14,898 nucleotides of DNA. Origin: Clostridiaceae bacterium. GTDB taxonomy: Bacteria > Bacillota > Clostridia > Oscillospirales > Acutalibacteraceae. The translations under genes were made by a program, and so were the position numbers. A model generated the notes under the pieces. That model worked only from the letters and a program-made list of their open reading frames with translations. It ran no database searches and was not told the DNA's origin. The stretch lies in the NCBI GenBank assembly GCA_016292705.1, contig JAEDHZ010000014.1, positions 1-14,898 of the forward strand. The letters are read 5' to 3'. Below, piece by piece: positions 6,199 through 13,470 of the stretch (the first letter of the stretch is position 1; each line of letters begins with the position of its first letter).

Positions 6199-7599
6199 AT
6201 GAAGATATTTAACACTCTGACAAGGAAAAAGGAGGAGCTTGTTCCAATCAAAGAGGGCGAGTTCAAAATCTATGCCTGCGGACCGACAGTGTATAACTTT
6301 ATTCACATCGGCAACGCAAGACCGCTTTGTGTTTTTGATGTTTTGCGCCGCTATCTTGAATATATGGGAAACAAAGTTACCTTTGTTCAGAACTTTACCG
6401 ATATTGATGATAAGATTATCCGCCGTGCCAACGAGGAGGGCGTAACCTATAAGGATATCTCCGAAAAATATATTGAAGAGTTCTGGGTTGACGCAAAGGG
6501 TATGAACATCCGTGAGGCAACGGTTCATCCAAAGGCTACCGAAAACATTGATGAGATTATTGACATCGTTTCCGCTCTCATTGAAAAAGGCTTTGCCTAT
6601 GCGGTTGAAGGCGATGTATATTTCAGCACCAAGAAATTCAAGGAGTATGGAAAGCTTTCTCATCAGCCGCTTGAAGACCTTGAAGCCGGAGCAAGAATCA
6701 ATATCGGCGAAGTAAAAAGGGAACCGATGGATTTTGCTCTCTGGAAATCCGCAAAGCCCGGAGAACCCTATTGGGAATCTCCCTGGGGACACGGAAGACC
6801 CGGCTGGCATATCGAATGCTCCGCAATGGTCAGACGCTATCTCGGAAGAACGATTGATATCCACTGCGGTGGTCAGGACCTCGTTTTCCCCCACCATGAA
6901 AACGAAATTGCACAAAGCGAATGTTGCAACGGCGTTCCTTTTGCAAACTATTGGATGCACAACGGCTTCATTACCGTTGACAAGGTTAAGATGTCAAAAT
7001 CTCTCGGAAACTTCTTTACGGTCCGTGATGTTGCCGAACAGTTCGGTTATGAGCCGATTCGCCTGCTGATGCTTTCCTGTCAGTACAGAAGTCCCATTAA
7101 CTATAGCTTTGACGCAATTGAACAGTGCAAGGCATCGCTCGAAAGAATGTACACCTGCCGCAACAACCTTGACTTTGCGCTCAAAAATGCCGTTGACGAG
7201 GCCGGTGCGGATGACGGCGACATCATGGCTCTCATTGACAAGCGCCGCGGAGAATTTGTTGATGCAATGGAGGATGACCTCAACACAGCAGATGCTATCG
7301 GTGTAATCTTTGAGCTTGTCCGTGATATCAACACAAATGTCAACGAGGGAGTTCAGAGCAGGTCAATTGTTGAATACGCTGCCGAAGCTCTTGACGAGCT
7401 GACGGGTGTTCTCGGCTTGCTATACAACAGAAAGGCTGAGGAAAGCCTGGATGATGAAATTGAACGCCTTATTGAGGAGCGTAATGCTGCAAGAAAGGCG
7501 AAAAATTGGGCAGAGGCCGACCGTATCCGTGATGATCTCAAGGCGAGAGGAATTGTTCTTGAGGATACCGCCCAGGGCGTGAAATGGCACAAAGTATAA
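6199..7599 (+). CDS. cysS: cysteinyl-tRNA synthetase
   Basis: CysS ligates cysteine to tRNA-Cys. Its 466 residues match the family length. Class I signatures are present: HIGN at 36-39 and KMSKS at 264-268. The zinc ligands that select cysteine appear as Cys27 (ACGPTVYN), Cys207 (HIECSAM), His232 and Glu236 (PHHENE). The C-terminal ~150 residues are the helical DALR-type and anticodon-binding region. The ATG at 6199 follows the cysE stop by one base and has AAGGAAGGA just upstream. The charging product of this enzyme is the very signal its own T-box leader reads, which closes a feedback loop. Confidence 0.97.
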   Translation: MKIFNTLTRKKEELVPIKEGEFKIYACGPTVYNFIHIGNARPLCVFDVLRRYLEYMGNKVTFVQNFTDIDDKIIRRANEEGVTYKDISEKYIEEFWVDAKGMNIREATVHPKATENIDEIIDIVSALIEKGFAYAVEGDVYFSTKKFKEYGKLSHQPLEDLEAGARINIGEVKREPMDFALWKSAKPGEPYWESPWGHGRPGWHIECSAMVRRYLGRTIDIHCGGQDLVFPHHENEIAQSECCNGVPFANYWMHNGFITVDKVKMSKSLGNFFTVRDVAEQFGYEPIRLLMLSCQYRSPINYSFDAIEQCKASLERMYTCRNNLDFALKNAVDEAGADDGDIMALIDKRRGEFVDAMEDDLNTADAIGVIFELVRDINTNVNEGVQSRSIVEYAAEALDELTGVLGLLYNRKAEESLDDEIERLIEERNAARKAKNWAEADRIRDDLKARGIVLEDTAQGVKWHKV

Positions 7600-7617
7600 G
7601 TGCACGAGGTGGAAAAA

Positions 7618-8394
7618 ATGGTCACTTGCGAAAGTCCGATTGCCGTGATTGATTCCGGTGTCGGCGGTATCAGCGTTCTGACACGGTTATGGGAGATTAT
7701 GCCGCAGGAAAATTATATCTACTTCGGTGACTCAAAGAACGCACCCTACGGGGTCAGACCTACTGAAGAAATCAAACGCCTGACCTTCAAAAGCGCAGAA
7801 AAACTGATTGAACGAGGAGCAAAGGAGCTTGTCATAGCCTGCAATACGGCAACAAGCGCCGCCGCCTCCGAACTGAGAATCAAGTATCCCGATTTGCCGA
7901 TAATAGGTCTTGAGCCGGCGCTCAAGCCTGCTGCGCTTTCCGGCGGTCACCCGACTGTTATTGTCATGGCTACTGAGCTGACTTTGAGGGAAAAGAAATT
8001 TGCCGGCCTTGTTGAACGATTCAGGGATAATGCGGAGATAATCGGTCTTCCTGCACCGGGAATTGTTGAGCTTGTTGAAACTTCAAGGGCAGACAGCCCG
8101 GAGATGGATGAATACCTCAGAAAGTTGTTTTCTCCTTTTGATAAGGAAAAGGAATACTGCATTGTTCTTGGCTGTACCCATTTTCCTTTTGCAAAAAGGT
8201 CTATACGCCGTGTTATGGGAGAAAATGTAAAACTCTTTGACGGTGCACCCGGAGCGGCAAGATACGCAAAAAAACAGCTCGAAGAAAGGGGCTTACTTCG
8301 CCCTGACGGACAGCCGGGAAGTATAAGATTTGAAAACAGCGATGAAAACAGCATTCCGCTTTTGAAAAGCTTGTTTGAAAGCTATGAACTGTAA
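7618..8394 (+). CDS. murI: glutamate racemase
   Basis: MurI interconverts L- and D-glutamate, giving the D-glutamate of peptidoglycan stem peptides. The two catalytic cysteines are visible: Cys75 in ACNTATS and Cys186 in GCTHFPF. The N-terminal DSGVGG motif (from Asp12) and the APYG motif bind substrate. The product is 258 residues. The ATG at 7618 is chosen because GAGGTGG (7604-7610) is well placed for it. A GTG at 7600 would add six residues and has no ribosome site. It lies 18 bases after cysS and ends with tandem stops and a strong terminator, so it is probably transcribed from the cysteine T-box promoter unless an unseen internal promoter exists. Confidence 0.96.
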   Translation: MVTCESPIAVIDSGVGGISVLTRLWEIMPQENYIYFGDSKNAPYGVRPTEEIKRLTFKSAEKLIERGAKELVIACNTATSAAASELRIKYPDLPIIGLEPALKPAALSGGHPTVIVMATELTLREKKFAGLVERFRDNAEIIGLPAPGIVELVETSRADSPEMDEYLRKLFSPFDKEKEYCIVLGCTHFPFAKRSIRRVMGENVKLFDGAPGAARYAKKQLEERGLLRPDGQPGSIRFENSDENSIPLLKSLFESYEL

Positions 8395-8401
8395 TAAAAA
8401 G

Positions 8402-8440
8402 CCGAGCAGCCTTTCCGACCGAAAAGGTTTGCTCGGTTTT
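8402..8440. terminator. bidirectional terminator between murI and the VanS-like gene
   Basis: CCGAGCA (8402-8408) pairs with TGCTCGG (8430-8436), with CCTTT/AAAGG stacked inside. Downstream on the plus strand is TTTTCATTTT. Upstream is AAAAA, which reads as a T run on the minus strand. It can therefore stop both convergent transcripts. Confidence 0.85.
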
Positions 8441-8550
8441 CATTTTAAGTCAGGGAACCACTGAAAAAATCACAGCATACGCTTTGGAGCACATAATACT
8501 TGCATTATTCCAGTCGTAAAAGTATAATTGCTGCTTGGGCAACAGATGTA

Positions 8551-9783
8551 TCAATCCTCATAGCCACTTTCTTCAATGTCATTCAGCGAAGCATCCCGAT
8601 AGGGGAGAATAACAACAAAGTCCGTGTTTTCCGGAGTGCTTTTTGCCCGGATTACTCCGCCGTGGAGTTCAACAATCTGCTTTGAAATTGCAAGTCCGAG
8701 ACCTGAACCGCCCGTTGCGGAAGCACGGGAGGAGTCAAGCCGATAGAACTTTTCAAAAAGTCTGTCAAGCTTGTCGCCTGGAATCTCATCGCAGCGGTTG
8801 CGGAATTTTACCACCACATATCCTTTTTTTATTCTTGCACCGATAAGGATTACGGAGTTTTCATAGCTGTAGCTGACCGCATTTTTGAGCAGATTGTCAA
8901 ATACTCTTGCAAGCTTGTCCGAGTCTGCAAACATCACGATTTTTTCACTGATGTCCGTTTCGCAGGAAAGGTTTTTCGCTTTGAACATCGGGTAAAACTC
9001 TTCGGCTATCTGCGAGAGCATAAGACCAAGGTCAATACGGTTGTTTTGGAGAGTGATTTCATTGAGATCGAAGCGTGTGATTTCAAAAAACTCATTGATG
9101 AGCTGTTCAAGCCGATAGGCTTTTTCAAGTGCTATTCCGGTGTATTTTGCTTTTTGGTTCAACGGAAGCTCCGGACATTCGTCAAGGAGGGTGAGATAGC
9201 CGATTATGCTCGTCAGCGGAGTTTTGAGGTCGTGGGCAAGGTACATCACAAGGTCGTTCTTTTTCGCTTCCGCAAGGGAGGCGAGCTGTTGATTTTTGAA
9301 AACATCGTGCTTGATATCCTTGAGTGCAATTTCAACATCCGAAAAGCTTTTTGAAAATTTTTTGATTTCCGTTTCGTCCGTCAGTATTGCAGAAAGGCTC
9401 AACCATGTTTTGTTGAAGTTCAGGAGGGTTGAAATTGAATAAATGAGGCAGCTCAAAAGGAAGAAAACAAGATAGACACCGAGCAGCAGATAAAGACTGC
9501 ACGCAACAATGTTCTTTTCGCCGTATTCGCCGAAAAAGCCGATAATGATATCCTTTGCCGTGTAATAAAGAACATCGTACTGCCTTGCGGCGAGATAGGC
9601 AAGCGCATAGAAAAACAAAAGCAAGGAGGCTGCAATGAGGTTTGAGCGCAAAAAATCTTTGACAACCTTTGTGCTGATTTTTTCATCGGGCAAAAGGGCT
9701 TTGCGCCGTTTTTTTTCGCTTCGCCTTGTTTTCAGCGAGCCGAAAAAGGTTTTTTCTTTATTTTTCGATTTTATATCCGACAC
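8551..9783 (-). CDS. VanS-like sensor histidine kinase
   Basis: This membrane histidine kinase of the VanS subgroup should phosphorylate the response regulator encoded just upstream. With the chosen start it has 410 residues. A basic cytoplasmic N-terminus is followed by membrane segments near 50-66 and 92-117 with only ~25 residues outside. The dimerisation/phosphoacceptor box follows, with His184 in YLAHDLKTPLTSIIGYL, then an N-box (DNLLKNA) and glycine box (GGSGLGLAISKQIVELHGG). The H-box and the segment after it strongly resemble enterococcal VanS from memory. The frame opens at GTG 9825, but GTG 9783 matches how vanS starts inside the end of vanR, leaving a 26-base overlap. No vanH/A/X genes are present, so the signal and targets are unknown. 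Confidence 0.9.
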   Translation of the reverse strand: MSDIKSKNKEKTFFGSLKTRRSEKKRRKALLPDEKISTKVVKDFLRSNLIAASLLLFFYALAYLAARQYDVLYYTAKDIIIGFFGEYGEKNIVACSLYLLLGVYLVFFLLSCLIYSISTLLNFNKTWLSLSAILTDETEIKKFSKSFSDVEIALKDIKHDVFKNQQLASLAEAKKNDLVMYLAHDLKTPLTSIIGYLTLLDECPELPLNQKAKYTGIALEKAYRLEQLINEFFEITRFDLNEITLQNNRIDLGLMLSQIAEEFYPMFKAKNLSCETDISEKIVMFADSDKLARVFDNLLKNAVSYSYENSVILIGARIKKGYVVVKFRNRCDEIPGDKLDRLFEKFYRLDSSRASATGGSGLGLAISKQIVELHGGVIRAKSTPENTDFVVILPYRDASLNDIEESGYED

Positions 9784-10441
9784 CCCAAACTGTTTTAACA
9801 AATCTCGGATTGCGTGAAGGCTCACGCAGCTTTTCCCTGATACGCCTTATATGTACCATAACGGTGTTGTTGCTGTCAAGATATTTTTCGCCCCAAACCT
9901 TTTCAAAAATTTCTTCGGATGAAACAACTTTTCCTGCGTTTTCGCATAAAAGCAGCAGTATGCCGAATTCTGTGGGCGTGAGGGGAATTTCTTCGTCAAA
10001 AAGATAGCACTTGTGTGTGTCGCTGTTGATTGTCAGACCGTGCAGCTCAATGAGGCTGCCGGTTTCCTGCTCTGTGTTATACTGAGTATATCTGCGCAGG
10101 TGCGCTTTTACTCTTGCGGTAAGCTCAAGCGGATTGAACGGCTTTGTAACATAATCGTCCGCACCGAGGGTAAGCCCGGTTATCTTGTCAATGTCCTGAG
10201 TTCTTGCTGTGAGCATAATTACAGGATATTTGTGGTTCTTGCGGATTTCGGAACATATTGAAAAACCGTCCGTGTCCGGAAGCATGACATCAAGAATTGC
10301 AAGGTCAAATTCAGTTTTTCTGACAGCGTCAAGCGCCTGAGAGCCGGTGAAGCATTTCACCGTTTCATAGCCTTCGTTTTTGAGGTAAACCTCGATAAGC
10401 TCGGCAATTTCCTTTTCATCGTCAACAATGAGAATATTCAT
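9758..10441 (-). CDS. VanR-like OmpR-family response regulator
   Basis: This 227-residue transcription factor has a receiver domain (about 1-118) with the full active site: Asp7, Asp8, phosphoacceptor Asp51, Thr78 and Lys100. A winged-helix OmpR/PhoB DNA-binding domain follows (about 130-227). The segments ITGLTLGADDYVTKPF, LTPTEF and the terminal KTVWGVGYKIEK closely resemble enterococcal VanR. The ATG at 10441 has GGAGAG about 11 bases upstream. It is the first gene of a two-gene unit with the kinase. An extended -10 promoter and a direct repeat upstream suggest autoregulation. It may be a general cell-envelope stress regulator rather than a glycopeptide-resistance switch. Confidence 0.92.
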   Translation of the reverse strand: MNILIVDDEKEIAELIEVYLKNEGYETVKCFTGSQALDAVRKTEFDLAILDVMLPDTDGFSICSEIRKNHKYPVIMLTARTQDIDKITGLTLGADDYVTKPFNPLELTARVKAHLRRYTQYNTEQETGSLIELHGLTINSDTHKCYLFDEEIPLTPTEFGILLLLCENAGKVVSSEEIFEKVWGEKYLDSNNTVMVHIRRIREKLREPSRNPRFVKTVWGVGYKIEK

Positions 10442-10481
10442 TTATATTGCACTCTCCAGGTTAATTGTATAGATTACCGAC

Positions 10482-10490
10482 AGTATAGCA
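10482..10490 (-). promoter_or_regulatory. extended -10 promoter of the VanR-like gene
   Basis: TGCTATACT on the minus strand (10490-10482) is an extended -10 element. No good -35 box is found at the right distance (AAACAG at 10510-10505). This is typical of promoters that need an activator. Confidence 0.55.
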
Positions 10491-10507
10491 CAGATTTGTT
10501 GAAACTG

Positions 10508-10529
10508 TTTCTTACAAATTTCTTAATTT
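10508..10529. promoter_or_regulatory. candidate OmpR-type operator: direct repeat with 11-bp period
   Basis: TTTCTTA occurs at 10508-10514 and again at 10519-10525, one helical turn apart. It lies over and just upstream of the weak -35 region of the VanR-like promoter. The same patch also contains inverted arms TTACAAA (10512-10518) and TTTGTAA (10528-10534). OmpR-family regulators typically bind such in-phase repeats, and binding by the encoded regulator is inferred. Confidence 0.45.
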
Positions 10530-10552
10530 TGTAAAAATATTCCGACAACAAA

Positions 10553-10584
10553 TAACCGGGCAACCATTCCGGGCTGCCCGGTTA
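10553..10584 (-). terminator. terminator of the transglutaminase-like gene
   Basis: A perfect 10-bp stem (TAACCGGGCA with TGCCCGGTTA) closes a 12-base loop 14 bases after the stop codon. The following minus-strand tract TTTGTTGT is only moderately T-rich, so some read-through into the VanR-like gene is conceivable. Confidence 0.7.
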
Positions 10585-10597
10585 CTCTGCTCAGTTT

Positions 10598-12700
10598 TTA
10601 TGTGTATCCGAGATTCTTCTTGTTTTTGATATATCCCGAAGTTTCGCTGTACGGCGTGAGGAAATAGCTCCAGTTGCCGTCGCAGTCATAGTTTCCGGTT
10701 TCCATGAGGTAAACTCTTCCGTTAATGTTGACCTCACACCAGAAATGCTGCCAGATTCTTCCGGATTGATAGTTTCCACGGTAGCCCTGAATAATGTAGG
10801 CGTCATAGCCGAGATACGCCATCATCTCTGCCATTGCTCCGTTATACTGAACGCATTGACCGAGCTTATAGGTGAAAACGGCATCGGCATAGCCCTTTGC
10901 GCAGATTTTGTCCCAATTGCTTCCGGTTGCATAGATGACATTTTTGTTGATCCAGTTGAGGGTGTACCTGAGCTTTTCTTCGCGCGACATTCCCTTTTTG
11001 AAGTGCTTGTCTGCAAACTTTTTGAGAACCTGCTGGTCTCTTTGGGAAATGTTGTAGGTATATGATGTTGTTTTTGAACCCTGTGTGTTATATACCTTGA
11101 TGCTTGTGCGCTTTTTGAGTTTTGCGCCGGCAAGGATTGTTGAGGCTGTGTCGCTGCGGCAGTATGAACCGTCAAGGCTGTAATAGGTCTTGTTTCCGAT
11201 TTTCTTATATGCGCAGACTGTGTAGTAGTAGGTGTATTTTGGATTGATCGTTGAGTCGGTATAGGTGCGTTTGCCGTTTTGGGTGATTGTTGCAAGTTTC
11301 TTTTTTCCGGAAAGGCTTGTTTTCCTGACTGTCTGACGATAGATGATGTAGCCGTCGGCTCTGGCATTCTTTTCCCATGTCAGCTTGATTGATTTTTGAT
11401 AAAGCGCACCGGAAACCTTGGGCTGGGAAAGGGGAGTCATTACCGAAACATTTGCCGGCTTTCCGTTGAAAGATTTTCCGTTCTTTTCGGAGATAACGGG
11501 AATAATGCGATAGGTATAATTCGTGAGCTGAACGGTGTTTTTGTCTGTGAAGCCCATGTAACGGTTCTTGCATTTTCCGATGTATTCATACTTTTTGGTT
11601 TTGGTGTTGTATCTGTAAATGTTATATTTTACGGGTTCCTTTTCGCCGTACCAGCTCCAGTAAAGAGTTACTGATGCGTCCGAATTTGCTTCTGCGCTAA
11701 GATTTGTAACCGGCGCAACAACAATTTTGAATGTTACGGTTTTTGTTCCCGTGAATCTGTCACCGATAAAGGTGATTTTTGCCGAAGCTGTTCCGGGAAA
11801 AACATTGTTTGAATATGAAACGGTATAATCATAATCCTCGTCAAGATAGTAATCTTTGTATTTTACGGTAAAATACGGACGCTGCTTATATCCGTTGTAT
11901 TCAACTTCATTTTCATAAAGTGAAACGGAGACTTCCTTTGCCGGAATCTTTGTGATTGAAAAAGATTTTTTGACGCTTCCGAAATAATTTCCGATACCGG
12001 TAATTCTGACATAGGCTGTTCCGATGCGCTGGTTGTTTTCATATTCAACAACATAGTCTATATTTTCCGAAAGCTTTTCTCCGTTGATGGTGACAGTGAC
12101 TTCCGGCTCAATTTCATCATAGAAGTTATAATAAAAACTTTCTGCACTCAGCCTGACATCAGACTCAGAAATCTCGCTGAAATACCTGACTGAAAAGCCG
12201 TTGCGGTTTGCATAGGTTTCGGCATAGCTTCCCTTGACGCAGCAGATGACAAAACCCGGAATTTTTTCAATTTCCGGCTCGCTTGATTCAAACTCGTCCT
12301 CGTAATCCCAAAAGCTTTCCCAATCCTGCCAGAAGCCGACGCCCTCTATTGATGTGACGGAGGCGGGGATAAAAATACTCCTTGGATAATCTTCCGAGGA
12401 CGGCTTGAACTTTATGTCGGTAACGGTGTAATCTGTGTAAAGCCCGCTTTCGTCATCATAGCAACTTAAAACGGAGGGAAGAATGGGGGTTGAACCGTCA
12501 TAGTCGACTATGCCCAATACCATTGCCTTTTTTAAAACGGGATCTTCAACCCATCTGAAACAGGTTTCATCATCGCCGTGGTAGTAATAACCATAGTGTA
12601 TATTTTCATTGTCCCACGCAGCGAAAGCCGAAAAACAGAAAAGGACAGCCGTGATAGCTGTGAGAACGGTTATCGCTGCAGATTTTAATAGCTTTTTCAT
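10598..12700 (-). CDS. secreted multidomain protein with C-terminal transglutaminase-like domain
   Basis: The 700-residue exported protein has a Sec signal peptide (1 to about 27, ending SAFA). An LRR_5-like remnant region follows (about 30-175). Two tandem Ig-like modules come next (about 186-258 and 258-328), of the type 'NIDYVVEYENNQRIGTAYVRITGIGNY'. Two fibronectin-III-like modules span about 330-430 and 432-525. The transglutaminase-like domain covers about 545-700. Its nucleophile is Cys616 (GQCVQYNG) and its His is His652 (QHFWCEV). Fifteen residues on, where the family usually has Asp, is Glu667. Such domains act as cysteine proteases, crosslinkers or amidases on surface proteins, and the actual reaction is unknown. 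No sortase motif or membrane anchor is seen. The start at 12700 has AAAGGAG upstream. The gene is monocistronic. Confidence 0.85.
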   Translation of the reverse strand: MKKLLKSAAITVLTAITAVLFCFSAFAAWDNENIHYGYYYHGDDETCFRWVEDPVLKKAMVLGIVDYDGSTPILPSVLSCYDDESGLYTDYTVTDIKFKPSSEDYPRSIFIPASVTSIEGVGFWQDWESFWDYEDEFESSEPEIEKIPGFVICCVKGSYAETYANRNGFSVRYFSEISESDVRLSAESFYYNFYDEIEPEVTVTINGEKLSENIDYVVEYENNQRIGTAYVRITGIGNYFGSVKKSFSITKIPAKEVSVSLYENEVEYNGYKQRPYFTVKYKDYYLDEDYDYTVSYSNNVFPGTASAKITFIGDRFTGTKTVTFKIVVAPVTNLSAEANSDASVTLYWSWYGEKEPVKYNIYRYNTKTKKYEYIGKCKNRYMGFTDKNTVQLTNYTYRIIPVISEKNGKSFNGKPANVSVMTPLSQPKVSGALYQKSIKLTWEKNARADGYIIYRQTVRKTSLSGKKKLATITQNGKRTYTDSTINPKYTYYYTVCAYKKIGNKTYYSLDGSYCRSDTASTILAGAKLKKRTSIKVYNTQGSKTTSYTYNISQRDQQVLKKFADKHFKKGMSREEKLRYTLNWINKNVIYATGSNWDKICAKGYADAVFTYKLGQCVQYNGAMAEMMAYLGYDAYIIQGYRGNYQSGRIWQHFWCEVNINGRVYLMETGNYDCDGNWSYFLTPYSETSGYIKNKKNLGYT

Positions 12701-12731
12701 TGAACCTCGCTCCTTTTATGTTCTGAATACC

Positions 12732-12760
12732 AATATAACACGGCGTCTTTGTTCTGTCAA
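12732..12760 (-). promoter_or_regulatory. promoter of the transglutaminase-like gene
   Basis: On the minus strand, TTGACA (12760-12755), a 17-base spacer and TATATT (12737-12732) form a near-consensus SigA promoter. The predicted start near 12725 leaves about 25 bases to the ATG, enough for AAAGGAG. Confidence 0.8.
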
Positions 12761-12848
12761 CAGATATCACCCGGGCACCTTTGAAAAGAAATATATAAAA
12801 GATTGTTTTAAAACGGCTCCGGGGAGGAAAAATATTTAAAATAAAGGC

Positions 12849-12877
12849 TTTACTTTTTTCTTTCGCTGTGTTATAAT
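12849..12877 (+). promoter_or_regulatory. promoter of rpsO
   Basis: TTTACT (12849-12854), a 17-base spacer and TATAAT (12872-12877) give a good SigA promoter, divergent from the one at 12732-12760. Transcription should begin near 12884. Confidence 0.75.
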
Positions 12878-12883
12878 CGTTCA

Positions 12884-12985
12884 GCGTTATGCCTGCTTCC
12901 CGGTTTTCGGACAAAGCTCAATGAGCGCTTCACCGACCGATTACTGAGGGCACGGCTCGCAAATACTATTTATGAGGTGAAAACC
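12884..12985 (+). promoter_or_regulatory. rpsO 5' leader, possible S15 autoregulatory RNA
   Basis: About 100 untranslated bases precede rpsO. They include GCTC-AAT-GAGC near 12916-12926 and a downstream GGCTC at 12955-12959 that could compete for the GAGC arm. A GCTT/AAGC-flanked CCG/CGG hairpin lies earlier, at about 12895-12917. S15 represses its own mRNA through structured leaders in several bacteria, with differing folds. I cannot assign this one to a known class by eye, and no terminator is present. Confidence 0.35.
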
Positions 12986-13252
12986 ATGATTACCAAGGAA
13001 GAAAAAAGCAAAATCATTGCCGAGTATGCTATTCATGAGGGCGACACCGGTTCACCGGAAGTTCAGATTGCTGTTCTCACAAGCAGAATCAACACCCTTA
13101 CCGAGCATCTCAAGACCAACAAGAAGGATCACCATTCCCGCCGCGGCCTTCTGAAGATGGTTGGTCACAGAAGAAACCTTCTTGCATATCTCCAGAAGAA
13201 GGATATCGAAAGATACCGTTCTATCGTTGCAAGACTCGGTCTTCGTAAATAA
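12986..13252 (+). CDS. rpsO: 30S ribosomal protein S15
   Basis: S15 is a primary binder of 16S rRNA and organises the central domain of the small subunit. The 88-residue product has the full family pattern, including TGSPEVQIAVLTSRI, LKTNKKDHHSRRGLL and VGHRRNLLAYL. The ATG at 12986 is preferred, with GAGGTG at 12974-12979 upstream. An in-frame GTG at 12977 lies within that ribosome site. pnp follows in the same direction, the usual partner of rpsO, but a strong hairpin stands between them. Confidence 0.97.
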   Translation: MITKEEKSKIIAEYAIHEGDTGSPEVQIAVLTSRINTLTEHLKTNKKDHHSRRGLLKMVGHRRNLLAYLQKKDIERYRSIVARLGLRK

Positions 13253-13263
13253 TTGCGTTTTTT

Positions 13264-13297
13264 CGGCAGACACGGCAGGGAGCCGTGTCTGCCGTTT
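13264..13297 (+). terminator. strong hairpin after rpsO, terminator or processing site
   Basis: CGGCAGACACGGC (13264-13276) and GCCGTGTCTGCCG (13282-13294) form a perfect 13-bp stem with a 5-base loop. Only TTT follows, so termination may be partial. It could equally be a double-strand RNase target that separates rpsO from pnp mRNA. Confidence 0.7.
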
Positions 13298-13470
13298 GAA
13301 CAGTTTTGCGCCGTTTTCGGTGCAGGACAAAAATGTGAGTGTTTTCGGATTAGCACTAAATTGAACGCCCGTTTTGCGGACGCTGAATTTATTGCTAAAG
13401 CCGTGCCTCACAAAAACCGTCCGTTTTTGCGGACTCAAGACAAAAATATTCAAAAAAGTGAGGTAAAACT
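13298..13470 (+). promoter_or_regulatory. rpsO-pnp intergenic leader with small CCG-T-CGG hairpins
   Basis: No gene is supported here. Three related small hairpin-like units occur: GCGCCG/CGGTGC around TTTT (13308-13323), CCG-TTTTG-CGG (13369-13380) and GTCCG/CGGAC around TTTTTG (13419-13434). A weak promoter-like pair, TTGAAC (13361) and TGAATT (13384) with 17-base spacing, might start pnp transcripts. The ribosome site GTGAGGT is at 13458-13464. Confidence 0.35.

Noticed and set aside
6031..6960. 309-residue open frame on the minus strand
   Set aside because: It is wholly antisense to cysE and cysS, with no ribosome site and no recognisable protein. It is a codon-usage shadow.
8441..8550. 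Small RNA or gene between the bidirectional terminator and the kinase stop
   Set aside because: It has no ribosome site with a credible frame, no promoter of quality and no stable hairpin. It looks like the 3' untranslated tail of the kinase transcript.
8551..10441. Vancomycin-resistance operon
   Set aside because: Only regulator-like and sensor-like genes are present. No ligase, dehydrogenase or dipeptidase gene is in the window, so resistance cannot be claimed.
10822..11573. Minus-strand frames of 181 and 122 residues inside the transglutaminase-like gene
   Set aside because: Both are alternative frames of one well-supported long gene with signal peptide and domains, and have low-complexity compositions.
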